From Haberlea rhodopensis (taxonomy: Eukaryota; Streptophyta; Magnoliopsida; Lamiales; Gesneriaceae), in NCBI GenBank assembly GCA_907163345.1, contig CAJQUN010000056.1, forward strand, positions 2,542,001 to 2,606,000: 64,000 nt of DNA, given 5' to 3'. The notes below the pieces were generated by a model, which had not been told where the DNA came from, ran no database searches, and saw only the letters and a list, made by a program, of their open reading frames with translations. A program made the position numbers and the translations under genes. Positions 1 through 12,700 of this stretch are shown here, piece after piece (position 1 is the first letter of the stretch; every line of letters starts with the position of its first letter).

Positions 1-990
1 CTAATATAATGAAACATAGCATCAATATGCTTAGTTCTATAATGAAAGACTGGATTCTTACACAATTGTATTCCAGATTGTGAATCAAAAAATACAACTA
101 CATCACCTTCAAGCAAGTCGATTTCAGAAATCAATCATTTTAACCAAATAGCTTCTTTTAAAGCGTCAGTTACAACAACATATTCAGATTCAGTTGTAGA
201 CAAAACAATTATATGATGTATCTGGGATTTCCAACTAATGCAAGCACCACACAAAGTGAACACATAAGATGTAGTAGATTTTCTATTATCCCTATCATTA
301 GATAATTAGAATCCACATAACCTTTTAGTTTTAACACCTTCAAAGCACTTAGAAAAACTCAAGCCATAATGCACAGAGTATTTCAAGTATCTCAATAGCC
401 ATTTAACAGCGTTCCAATGCACCATGTCAGGGTTAGACATATACATACTTAAGCAACTAACATCATAAGCTATATCAGGCATAATACTAACCATCAAATA
501 CATAACAGATCCTATTGCATTTGAATAAGGCACATTCTTTATAGAATCAAAGATAAAATCAGATTTAGGACATTGATCTTTACTCAACACAAAATGAGCA
601 GCTAATGACACATTAACATGCTTAGCATCAAACATAGAAAATTTCTTTAAAATCTTTTCAACATAAGAAGTTTGGTTCAAGTAGATAATCGACATCTTCC
701 TATCTCTCACAATATCAATGCCTAATATTATTCTAGCATCTCCTAAGAATTTCATATCAAATTTTTCACTTAGACATTTCTTAACATGCTCAATTGATTT
801 CAAACATGGACTAGCAATTAAGATGTCATCAACATAAATCAACAGGAATATAGACAAACATACTTTATCCTTAAAATACAAGCAACGATCATAAGAACTT
901 CTTTTAAATTGTAAGAAAAGCATACAGTCATCAAACTTCTTATTCCATTGTCTAGAGAATTGGTTTAGATCATACATTTCTCGAGCAAAC
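1..990 (-). pseudogene. Ty1/copia (Tnt1/Tork-like) pol fragment, RT to RNase H
   Basis: On the minus strand the longest open stretch (977-306) reads as the C-terminal half of a copia reverse transcriptase, with the active-site neighbourhood LLIYVDDILIASP followed by the conserved connection region (YVEKILKKFSMFDAK). Below 306 the frame shifts and the RNase H domain continues to the window edge (ISWKSQ, then STTESEYV), with an in-frame TGA near 135. It is therefore broken by at least one frameshift and one stop, and it lacks gag, protease, integrase and the N-terminal RT. It is the same family as the copia fragment at 59947-61789. The copia match stops at about 985-990, exactly where a glycosyltransferase scrap begins, so this is a truncated and rearranged copy. 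Confidence 0.88.
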
Positions 991-991
991 G

Positions 992-1060
992 CATTTTCAA
1001 GTACAGGTCATCTTTTCCCGTGTATTTTTTGGAAGCTTAACGTAACTCCGCCTATATCTC
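992..1060 (+). pseudogene. UDP-glycosyltransferase fragment with internal deletion
   Basis: Bases 992-1025 match 1227-1260 of the neighbouring glycosyltransferase gene at about 31 of 34 positions (the stretch coding SSGTGHLFPCI). Bases 1023 onward then match about 1508-1545 of the same gene (IFWKFNIPVIS, here IFWKLNVTPPIS). Some 250 bp of coding sequence between these two pieces is missing, and the join lies on a shared TAT. This is a short decayed paralogue fragment squeezed between the copia relic and the intact gene. Confidence 0.75.
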
Positions 1061-1195
1061 AACAAATGTAACTCGTATATTTAAATCAAAAAGTTGAACA
1101 TCTGATCTGGCAACGAAAAGATGAATTAATCCCCTGCTACAATTTACCACATTTCTGCAGCTCAAATTCCCCAAATTTGGAGACAAAATTTTGAC

Positions 1196-2614
1196 ATGGC
1201 AACCACTGGAGAGATCTTTGTTGTTACATCTTCAGGTACAGGTCATCTTTTCCCTTGTATCCAGCTCTGCAACCATCTCTCTTCCGCAAACTACAGCCCC
1301 ACCCTTGTCATCCCCTCCACCGTCTCCGCCGACCACCTCCCCGCCGTCATCCAAATTACCTCCCATACCAGAGAAAAACCCACCTCAGGCGTTGACGCTC
1401 AAATGGGCTCTGAACTGGAGGCCCATCTCTTCGCCAGGTCCAAAGGGCCGGAATCAACCCACCCCGCTTGCGCCATTGTTGACTTCCAAATGGGCTGGAC
1501 GAAGCATATTTTCTGGAAGTTCAACATTCCGGTCATCAGTTTCTTCACCTTCGGCGCGTGCGCAGCTGCTATGGAGTGGGGTGCGTGGAAGTCCGGTGCT
1601 GTCGGCGTTGAGCCAGGTGAAGTTCACCTTATTCCCCGCTTGCCAGAAGAAATGCACCTTAAATATCATGACTTTGTGCGGAAGCCTTACAAACAACCCC
1701 CACGCGCCGCCGGTGTCGGCGGAGGCGGTCCACCGAGACCAGGCGAACGGCCACCGTGGGTCCCATTAGTGGAAGGCTCAGTTGCACTGATGTTCAACAC
1801 GTGCGATGTTCTTGAGCGTCCGTTTATCAACTATTTGGCCACTGAGATGGGCTTGCCGGTGCTTGGAGTGGGCCCTCTTTTACCCAATCAGTTTTGGGCT
1901 TTGTCCAATTCAGTGATCCATGATGTCCTGATTAGACAACCTAAGCACCAAAGTAATTTCAGTGAGGACCAAATATTACGATGGTTGAATAAAAACCCTG
2001 AAAAGTCTGTCCTTTATGTGTCATTTGGTAGTGAAGTTAGCCCTACAATTGAAGAATGCAAGCAATTGGCAAGTGCATTGGAAGAAATGCGTTATCCATT
2101 CATATGGGTTGCTCGTAGCATTTCAAGTGATAAAACGCATGATAAACATCCAATCAGTCTAGCAAATAATGCGGTACCAAATGTCATAAAAGATGTGAAA
2201 GGGCCAGCAAATGAATGGGATTTTCTTGGCGAATTGACTGTTAGAATTGGAGGAAGAGGGTTGATAATAAGTGGCTGGGCACCACAATTGTTGATACTCA
2301 GCCATCCTTCGACAGGGAGATTCCTGTCGCATTGTGGATGGAATTCGACCTTGGAGGGAATAGTTCGAGGCGTGCCAATCTTGGTTTGGCCGATTCGTGG
2401 TGATCAAATTTATAATGCTAAATTAGTAGTGGACCATCTCAAGATTGGGTACATGGCCTTGCCTAGTGCCTCAACCGATAGTGTTAAAGAAGACTTGAGA
2501 CGAGGAATGGAGAAGCTGATGATGAACCAAGTAGTTCGGAATGAAGCAGAGAATCTTCGGGGATTATTGATGAGTTCAAAGGTTTCATTGGATGGATTGA
2601 AAGATTTCATGTAA
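1196..2614 (+). CDS. Family 1 UDP-glycosyltransferase, 472 aa, single exon
   Basis: The enzyme should transfer a sugar from a UDP-sugar, most likely UDP-glucose, to a small acceptor such as a phenolic or terpenoid in the cytosol. The 44-residue plant PSPG box runs from Trp361 to Gln404, contains HCGWNS, and ends in Asp-Gln, the pair usual for glucose donors. The N-terminal catalytic His is His17 in SSGTGHLFP, and Asp96 in ACAIVDF is the likely partner. The length is near the family norm, but the region between His17 and Asp96 is shorter than in many members. A Gly/Pro-rich insert (about 170-186) sits in the variable acceptor region. The ATG at 1196 gives the family-typical start directly before the first beta strand. 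The acceptor and the UGT subfamily cannot be told from sequence alone. No introns are seen. Confidence 0.93.
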   Translation: MATTGEIFVVTSSGTGHLFPCIQLCNHLSSANYSPTLVIPSTVSADHLPAVIQITSHTREKPTSGVDAQMGSELEAHLFARSKGPESTHPACAIVDFQMGWTKHIFWKFNIPVISFFTFGACAAAMEWGAWKSGAVGVEPGEVHLIPRLPEEMHLKYHDFVRKPYKQPPRAAGVGGGGPPRPGERPPWVPLVEGSVALMFNTCDVLERPFINYLATEMGLPVLGVGPLLPNQFWALSNSVIHDVLIRQPKHQSNFSEDQILRWLNKNPEKSVLYVSFGSEVSPTIEECKQLASALEEMRYPFIWVARSISSDKTHDKHPISLANNAVPNVIKDVKGPANEWDFLGELTVRIGGRGLIISGWAPQLLILSHPSTGRFLSHCGWNSTLEGIVRGVPILVWPIRGDQIYNAKLVVDHLKIGYMALPSASTDSVKEDLRRGMEKLMMNQVVRNEAENLRGLLMSSKVSLDGLKDFM

Positions 2615-3762
2615 TATATTTAATTATTATTTTTTCAAACAGCGTCGATTTGAACCATCATCAGTCATTTTTGAGTTGGTGACATACAGATGGGGAAACA
2701 AATGGAAGAACGTTAAGTCTAGGAGAAGGTAACCTTTCCGAGCAAGCATGATCGGCAAGCTTCTAATATGATTTGAAATTCTATATAATTTTGACATATC
2801 AACAAATATAATAAAATTCATACTAGAAAACTCATAATTCTGAATATTTCATTTACTTACTAGCATGGCATGTGAAATAGGAGTAGTTATTATTGTAGTT
2901 TATAATATGTCCTAATAGTAATAGTATTCTCAATCGGCGAAACCTCACGTCGGAGGCTCATCGAGGTCAAACCGAAATTTTATGGCCACGTGTTGGTTAA
3001 ACTAATTTTTCGTTGTTTATATTAAAATAATTAATGTGTGGTAATTAAACATATAATTAGGACCGGACCATCAGAGATTATAATTTGTGGTTAAATTTTA
3101 CAAATTATTATCACTTGCAAATTTTTGTTTTTTTAAAAAGTGGAATGTGGCCATAAATAAGGAGAAACCTAATTTGCCGGCAACGATGCATCTCTCCATT
3201 ATTAATAATATATATTAACATAAAAATTGGGAAATTAGGTACAATCTTCGAAATGTCACGTACAACATCAAATATCCCGATTTCCGCAATTTTAAATGCA
3301 CACACATGTATATATCAAATTTAAAAGAAAGACGGGTGAAAGTGAAACCTGAAAATTCAAAATCAGCGAGGAAACTTGAACGCCACCGCTCACATTCAAT
3401 CTACGGAGGACACTGTCGAATCAGCTCTGTCTTCAAATTTCTCCTGAACTCCGGTTTCTGTTCATTAGTCGCTGCTTTCTGCCGGCTGGTTCGGTTCTAT
3501 CTCTCAATACTGTAGTATACGTTTTACTTTAATTTACTTAACATTATACGGCGATACTCGGTTAGTTCTTGTTTTCGTGTGGAATTTTGGGTCTAATTTA
3601 TGTGTACATGGGTTTCAGCTTCTGGTTTGTCTATTCTGAGCTTAGTGCTGCGAGGATTTGAGGGAATGTGAATTAAGCTATTGGTGTGAGTTCGATTTTG
3701 TTTGAATTTTTGCAGGTGTAAATTTTGTTGGATGCGAATTCAATGTGATTGACTCTGACAAT
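2615..3762. other. Intergenic: UGT 3' flank and formin upstream region
   Basis: This AT-rich sequence has no gene. A short open frame at 3306-3515 looks like formin leader rather than protein. The formin transcript probably begins in the 3340-3480 region, where the base composition changes. The sequence between there and the ATG at 3763 is presumably 5' UTR, possibly with an intron ending at the cag at about 3713-3716. Confidence 0.4.
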
Positions 3763-6700
3763 ATGTCGTTGCTGAGTAGATTCTTTTATAAAAGACCTCC
3801 AGATGGTTTGCTCGAACTTTCCGATAGAGTATATGGTAATGTGAAATCTCACATTTTGAATTTGTTTTCTTTACGTTTGGTGTGCTGAATGAGCTGAAAA
3901 ACTCTGGTGAAACTGGAACTCTCTGTTTGAAAGGTGTCCTTTTTCCTTTTTATTTATCTATCTGGATTGATGAAAGCGAATAATCTGTTTTGCAGTTTTT
4001 GATTCATGTTTCTCGACTGAAGTACTGCCTGACGAAGTATACCAGCTATATTTACATGAAATCATTAATGAATTACATGAAGAGTTTCCAGAATCTTCTT
4101 TTCTTGCTTTTAATTTTAGGGAAGGAGAGAAGAAAAGCCAGTTTGCAGAGATGTTGTGCGAATATGATGTCACAGTTCTGGATTATCCAAGACAGTATGA
4201 GGGCTGTCCTTTATTGCCGCTATCCCTGATTCACCATTTCCTTCGTGTCAGCGAGAGCTGGCTTTCTCTTGGAAGTTGTCAAAATGTACTTCTGATTCAT
4301 TGTGAAAGAGGGGGCTGGCCACTTCTAGCGTTTGTGTTAGCTAGTTTCTTGGTTTTCAGGAAGTTGCATAGCGGTGAGAGAAAGACTCTTGAAATGGTTT
4401 ATCGAGAAGGTCCAAGAGGTTTGTTGCAGTTATTGTCTCCACTGAATCCATTGCCATCCCAACTTCGATACTTGCAATACATATCACGAAGAAACCTATC
4501 CACGGAGTGGCCTCCGCCTGAACAACCTCTTTCGTTAGACTGTCTTATTCTTCGTGCAATTCCAAGGTTCGATAATCAAAAAGGGTGCAGACCTATTATT
4601 CGCATTTTTGGTAGAGATCTCCTTAGCAAGGATGGATTGTCAACCCAAATGCTTTACTCTATGCATAAAAGGGCAGGCAGGTTCGTCATTATCGCCAAGT
4701 AAGAATGTGAACCTTCGCTATTTTTTTACTGCCTTTTAATTGTAGTTTCTATATTTTGATTTATTGATGGAAACCCTCATGATATTCATGCAGAAGGACA
4801 GTGATGTGATTAAGATTGACATACAATGTTTGGTGCAAGGAGATGTGGTATTGGAGTGTGTTCATTTAGACATGGATCCAGAAAGGGAAGTTATGATGTT
4901 TCGCATAATGTTCAATACAGCTTTTATTCGGTCCAACATTTTGATGCTGAACTGTGAGAACTTGGATAGTCTTTGGGACTCAAAGGCAAGGTTTCCTAAA
5001 GCTTTCAGGGTCGAGGTACATTTTAAGATGTTTCCGTGGCAAAGATTCAGTTAGTTAAACTGTGCAATTCAATAATTGTGCTAAAAAACAATTCCTGAAA
5101 TTTGATTTGTTGTAAATGTAGGTCCTATTTGGAGATGTTGAGCACAGCTCTCCCGCCAAATCTCACACTACTATGTTAAATGGTGAGGAGAAAGGTGGAC
5201 TGCCTATTGAAGCATTCTCCAGGGTGCAAGAACTGTTTCATGGTGTAGATTTGATTGATAGTAATGACGATGCTGCTTTATGGCTTCTAAAGCAATTATC
5301 TGTGTTTAACGATATCAAAGATTTGTCAATGTTGCGTGGTAGAATGGGTGGTTATTCAGAATCAATTGATTCCGAAGAGGAAAACAATGCATCTAGTGTT
5401 GCAGACAGTCTTGATTTTCTCGACTCAGAGAAACCCAGTGCACCTGATATAAATATGCTCAATGACCACTCATTCCTGGATTCTACTTCAGATGGAATCT
5501 CTGATCTCAGACCCTCCAAGGATGATGTGGAGCCATCAATGCCAATGTATCCAATTGAGTCTGTGACCTCTAGTGATACTCAGTTTGATAATATTTTTTT
5601 GTCTGCACCGTCAAATGAAAAGGAAATTCCACGCAATACTTCTCCACCATTGCAGTCTGCATTTCAGACTTCATATGTTTCTGATACAAACATCTCTGAA
5701 TCTGCATCACCACCTCATCCTCTTTCTAGCAGAGGACCTTCACCACATGTTCCCCACCCGCCTTCTTCCCCTAGAGTCGATTCTGGTTCAGAATCTTTTC
5801 AACCACCCCTTACTAATTATGGTGAAGGACCTTCTCCCACTAGTTCAAGTAAAAGACAGTCATTGGACCCTCCTCCGCTGATGCCGCCTCTACCTCCTAC
5901 TATACATAGTAAAATACCACCACCACCACCACCACCACCACCACCACCACCTACCAATTCCAGCAAAGTACCTCTCCCACCTCCTCCACCCCCTATGAGT
6001 TCTGCAAAAGGACCTACCAATTCCAGCAAAGTACCTCTCCCACCTCCTCCACCCCCTATGAGTTCTGCAAAAGGACAACAATTATCCTTCCCTCCACCAC
6101 CACATACTTCCATCAAATTTAGTGATGAAGCCCCTTCCCTCTTGCCTACTATGGGTTCTAATTTAAAACCCCCTCCCCCTCCCCCTCCCCCTCCGCACAG
6201 ATCAAGTAAAGAATCTGCTACTGTTCATTCGTTTAATGAATCTTCTAAAGTAACTTCGCCACATCCGCCATTACCAAGCAGTAATGAAGACCCTCACTCA
6301 TCATCTTCTTTACCCTCTTCGAAGGTCCCTCCGCCTGCCCCACCACCTCCATCAACCTCTAAATCCAGTCATTTAACTCTGTCGGCACCTCCACCTCCCC
6401 CACCACCCCAACCATCTGTGAACAATTCTAACAGATTGATTCCAGCTCTTCCACCTCCGATTCATGGATCAGCACCCACCCCACCTCCACCACCTCCATT
6501 TCGCAGTTCAGCACCCACCCCGCCACCACCTCCTATGCGTGGTTTGGTGCCCACCCCACCTCTAGCACCTCCAGTTCGTGGTTCGGCACCCACTCCACCT
6601 CCACCACCTCCAATTGGTGGTTGGGCGCCCTCCCCACCTCCAATCCGTGGTTTGGCGCCCTCCCCACCTCCGCCACCTACACTTTGTGGTACAACACCCA

Positions 6701-9700
6701 CTGCACCACCATTTCCAGTTCGTGGTTTGGCATCCGCTCCACCTCCACCACCTCTAATTCGTGCTTCTACGCCCACACCACCTCCCAGACACATCTCAGT
6801 TCCTGCCCCTCCACTACCTCCATTAAGTGGTTCGGCACCAACTCCACGTCCACCACCTCTTGGTCATGGTGCAGGACCAATACCACCTCCTCTTCCTGAG
6901 GAAAAAATCTCCAATCCACCACCAGCTCCACCTCCATCTCATGGAAGAGGAAGAGCCTTGTCATCTGGCAAAGGTCGAGGCTCCACTGGTACTTCAATTC
7001 CCCCTAGGAAAACTTCACTGAAGCCATTGCATTGGGTTAAAGTCACTCGGGCTATGCAAGGGAGTTTATGGGCTGATTCTCCGAAGCAGGAAAGTCAGTC
7101 AAGGTTGGTAGATATTAAATTGTCTTAGAGCCTCAGTGGTGTTCATAAATTATCTGAACTTCCCATTTGATGTTTGTTCACAGATTTATTTCTTTATGCA
7201 GTTACAGTGTGTAAACCAGTTAGTGTAGTTCACTTTCATTTGCTTTTGTCTTCGTGTAATTTATAAATAACATTTCATGTTTCTTATGTTCATCATTAAT
7301 CATTGGTAGGGCACCTGAAATTGATATATCAGAACTTGAGAGTCTTTTCTCGATGGCTTCTGCTTCAGATGGTCCTAATAAGGGTGGGGGCTCACGCAGT
7401 TCTAAGATCAGCAAGCCAGAAAAAGTGCAATTGGTTAGTGAAACATATCGATGCATCCATTATAATGTTTAAATAAATTAAGTGGTCTATTATTTTACAT
7501 GAAGATTACGAATAATGGGTTTTTGAAGGAGAATTTTTGTGAACTAGTTAAGACTCTCCCACTTAGAAGGCTGGCCTCGTGGGTTTAAGCTCTTTTCTTG
7601 GGCATATGATTTAACATTGATGATCTCGTTGAGTGTCAACTCAATGGATAAATGGCTACTATAGGCTCAATGTTGATAATGTGGCACGTGTTCATGTTAT
7701 AGACAGGATAAAGATGCAAGTGTCAAATACTGATAGGTGAGTAAAATACATCCAGAGTGACTGCATTGGCTTCTTAGAGAGTAGTCTATGTTATGATCAC
7801 ACATCCGTTCTACAATGAATTGTAGAGAGACTACTAAGTTTGAGAGGGTAGAAGGTTAGTCTTGGGGTATATAATCACCTTTTAGGCATATGTGCAAACA
7901 CATTTATATATAGGTAATTTTGGAGGTGTGGGTTCCGATAAATTTTAGAAAACGATATTAATATCGGTTGGTTGGGCTTTTTAATATCTCCAACTCGAGA
8001 TTTTAAAGTAGTTTGTGAAAGATTGTCAAATTGCTTTTTTAGAAAAATTGTATTGATTTTTTAAAAATGATTTGGTTTAATTCTTCTTGTTTTTAAGTAT
8101 AAAATTAAAAATAGTTTTGTGCCGTGCATATTTATTGGTACTATGAAGTGATAATGATATAAATAAAATGTTAGAGTTGATGAAAATTGATTTTGAAATT
8201 TGATAAAAACACACAGCTTTCACATTTTTTTCGAGTGGAGAAATCTTCAATCAAAAGCTCACAGCTGATACAAACAATCTTGAGATATTGAACTTCAGTT
8301 CTACCCGTACGGTCGTCGGATGATTTCTTTGTGCCTATTGCCTTTTACCGCCAGTTTAAACGTTAGCTTCCTGGCAAAATCACTGGTATCATGAAATGTC
8401 CTCATATTATAGCATCGCATGTTATTACAATATTGCAAAATGTTTTAGCTGCATCCAGATGAAGAGGATCTAATTTGAAAGAAAGGTATGTATCTAAATG
8501 TAAAACGTCCAAGTTGTGAAAATCGACTCTTGTTGTGTGTAATTGATGTACTAATGAACTGATGTGTTAATATCTTGAACATTTTTTGTTTATCAATACA
8601 TATATGCTAGCTGTTTATTATAATTTTTTACCTGTCAGTGATTGAAAGGTAAATATTTTTATTTGAAATTATTTCCTTATTACGGCTATTTGTTGTTCCC
8701 TCGTGTCAGGTTGATTTGCGAAGAGCCTATAATTGCGAGATTATGCTCACAAAAATTAAGATTCCCCTGCCAGATATGATTGTAAGTTTTCAACTTCATT
8801 CTTGTCCTTGAAACTCAAATGTAGGGTGGCGGTAGCGTTGTAATAATCTTCTTAGGTTATCTATCCACTAGTTTGGGGAAAATAATTTCTTTCATGATAC
8901 AGTTTAATTTCGCAAAAGAATGAAATGATTACTGATCAAGTCATTGAAGTACTGCAGGATGAGCATGTTATTTGCTTTTCTGCCTTTTATAATATGTGTG
9001 GCCGTTCCTGTTATCTTTTTTTTTTTTTAATTATTATTATTACATCTATCCTTGCTATGTTACCATGAATTGTTTCTATTTGACGTCAAAAGGCTGTTAG
9101 GAGTTTTTTAGTTGATGATTTACTTGTTCACAATCATGGCCTTTTAACTTGATTGCTTGATGGATTGTTTGAAATATCAGATTTTCTGATTAGCATCACC
9201 ATGTTGACAAGAAAAGGATTACATGGTCAGACAAGCAACATGTGGGAATGATTTTGCATCATTATCCTGAATAATTCTTAGAAGTTACCTTGTAAGGTCC
9301 CAAGGGTGCAAACGAACTGAATCGAGCCGAATATTACGAAAATTTAAGGAATTTGAGCTCGATAATTTAATATTTTTGGCTAGAATTCGGTTCGAATCAA
9401 AGCTCGAGTTCGAGCTAGGCTCAAAGTATTCAACCATGTTCGTGAACTATTCAAACTATTACTTAAAATAAAGTCTCAAAATATATTTCTCTAATATATA
9501 ATTATATTAAAGCTTGTTGGTGGTTCGCGAACTATCAACAAAATAATTTGGTCTCGAGTTCGGCTCGAAAAAGTTCGAGTTCTGTTTGAATTCAGTAATT
9601 TCAAATACGAAACATATATTCTTTGAGCGGCTCGATTCTTAGACCATTTTAAAGCCCGGTAGATAGAAATTTAGGTGCAAAAAGTGGTAGGTATCTTGCT

Positions 9701-12700
9701 TGATGCTGGTCATATGAAGATGTTTCGAATAACCCTTCAGCCCACTTAGACGTCAGACAAGAAATAAAAAAGCATGCACAGGAGATGAACTATTTGAATG
9801 GATCAGAACAATTATTTGCACTTTTACGCATTTCAAGACAAAAGAATCTTCAATCGCCTGATGGGATTTTCTGATTCAACATTGAAATGCATCACTATCT
9901 AGTTGCTTCTAGCTTAATTTTTTCATGTAGCTAAGACTATCTTATCATATATGCAACTGCATCAGCAAAGCATATATCTTATCAGAGCTTTTCATTGCAT
10001 ATTAGAATGCCATTCTGGCTTTGGATTCTTCCGCTCTGGACATTGATCAAGTTGAGAATCTCATAAAATTCTGTCCTACTAAAGAAGAAATGGAGACACT
10101 GAAGGTATTTTTCTCTGCCTCTCTATTTCTCAGAGTGTATGCAGTGCCATCCTTCTACAGTCCAATGATGCTCACATATTTTTTATATTATCTTTGCTTT
10201 CCTGTTTATTCGTTGATAGACATCAACCCTGCAATCCAAGGTTCACATGACACAAAGGTCTTTTTTAACAAGTGATATCCGTTGTAACTTTAGTGTATGA
10301 ACTGTGACTTAAGAAAGGGATGTCTCTTTACGTCCATGTACGCTAATTCGTAGCCTGAATCAGGCCAAAACATATTGGGTTGGGCCTTTTTTCCAGTTCT
10401 TAAATCAGTGTCTGAATAAGTTTGATGTTTGTTTTCTTACTTACAAGAACAACTCTATTTGATATTATTAGAGTCCAACTTCATTCCTAGAATACTTTTT
10501 CCATGGACAAAACAAATAAAAAATTTCTTTTATAAGAGCTAAGATAATAGTCTTCTAATAAATTATCTAAGACAAGTTTAACTTGTCTGCAAAATGTTAG
10601 TGGCTAGGAAAAACAGTGAATAAGTTGCTTCTAGCTTTTACATTTTGCAATCTTAGCTGTAGCAGAAGCATTCACAAATTATGGCTAAAATATATTTGCA
10701 ATTTATCATGAAGCTCAAAAGTGTTATTTAAACTTTACGACAAAATTCCTTAGTGTACTTGAGGTTTCATGTCTTGAACTTCCTCTTTTATCATGTCAGC
10801 ACGCCCTTTTTTTGCGCTTTCATTCTCCTGTATTTTCCATTATGCAAAAACTGTAGCGGTGTTCAACTCCATGGCTCTGTTTCCTCATTAACTTTGCCTA
10901 CATTTCAGAATTACAATGGGGACAAAAATATGCTTGGGAAGTGTGAACAGGTTTTTTGGAATTTTCGCAATTAATCATGTTAACTGCACTATATATTATT
11001 TCAAGTCCTCACTGTTGTGCCGCCAAATCTTACAGTTTTTCCTGGAATTAATGAAAGTCCCACGAGTGGAATCCAAATTAAGAGTATTTGCATTTACAAT
11101 TACTCTTTCTAGCCAGGTAAATGTCGATGATTTTTATATTATAATGCTGTTTATTATAGTGTTTGCATAACTAGCTTTTGTTCTTCAGGTGGAGGACTTG
11201 AAACTTAATCTTAACACTATCAATGATGCTTCTAGAGAGGTATTTTTGTTATTAAGTTGAATTTTTGCATCTGTTATGCCACAGTTCAAGATCTTCAATG
11301 TTTGTTGAATGGTGGCAGGTGAAGGAATCCTTGAAATTACGTCAAATTATGCAGACAATTCTTACTTTGGGAAACGCATTGAATCAGGGTACTGCACGAG
11401 GTATTAACTTGTAGACATCTGCCTTCTTAATCAACTATATTGTTTCGTTTGATGGTAAGATTATTTTATTGTCACCCTGTCTTTACTTGTATTGCAGGGT
11501 CTGCTGTGGGATTCAAGTTGGATAGTCTTCTTAAACTTTCCGATACTCGTGCAAGAAACAATAAAATGACCTTAATGCATTATCTCTGTAAGGTAGAGTG
11601 ATATTATGATAACCTTTCTGATATTTAGTTTGTTGCTTCTACAGTTCTGTCCATGGAATATATTTCATCATATCAGCATCCTTTTTTGTAAGAAATGCAT
11701 CACGTATCATCTATGTGGACTTTTTTCGAGGCATAGATAATTGTTTGTTAAAAACTTAAAGCATTTTGGGTCACTTATTTTTGCATGAAAAGTTGTTACC
11801 TTTACTCATATCCTAGGGCTATGGAGGAGCTTGAAGTTGTTTTATAAGTTTGGAAAAAACTTGGGCCGGCTATTATTTGGCAGTGGGGCCTTTAGTATTT
11901 GGGGCCTGAGTTGTCTATGTTGAGAAGAAAACAAGTGATCGAATAATCAGTTTAGTATTTGGGCCGGCTTTCAAGGATGTCCTCCAATTTACAACCTTAG
12001 TCACTGACTTACAACTATCATGTAACTAAATATGAGGTTTGGTGACAGTCATATTTATTAGTTTTCCAACGAAGCGATATTTTTTTGTGTTCTGAAATGT
12101 TTGTCCATATTGAACTCTTAATTTAGAGTGGGGTCCATAAGAATCCTCTCAGGTTCACACTCAAGTAATCTAGTCTCTTGTAAAAGGTCAAAATGCATAC
12201 TTCCTTTGATATAGAAATATTTTTTTTTGGTCGGAAAAGGACGTAATATAGAAAAGAGTACTAGAGGTACTACGAAAGTTTACAGAAAGCGTACTAGAAC
12301 GCGCAGAAAAAAGAAAAAAAATCAAGATGCTAATAAACAAATCCTAGGCTCATTGACCCAGTCCGAAAGTACATAAGCGAAGCTAAGACCGCTGCTATGT
12401 CTAATCCAAAACCAAGATCTAAATTGAACTAGATTGAAAAGATCTTCATCCGGCTCGTTGCTTCCCCTGAAAATTATTTTATTTCTGTCCAACCATATGG
12501 TCCATATTACCGCCAACCATATAGTCAACCAACCCTTTCTACCTCTTCTACGCTCCCAAAGCCCTTTGTGCTGCAGCAAGTGAGAAGCCGGATTGCCACG
12601 AAGAACAAGAGTGACTCCCAACCACTTGTAACATTTCATCCATAACGCGTAGGAATCCGAGCACCTAAACAAAAGATGATCTGTAGTCTCCTCCACTTGA

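Noticed and set aside
1191..1769. Overlapping +1 frame within the glycosyltransferase
   Set aside because: It is Ser/Pro-rich because of frame-shifted GC-rich coding sequence; the 1196-2614 frame has all family motifs.
5817..6116. Gly-rich open frames on the minus strand opposite formin FH1
   Set aside because: They are the antisense of CCN-rich proline codons and are expected shadows; there is no start context or domain.
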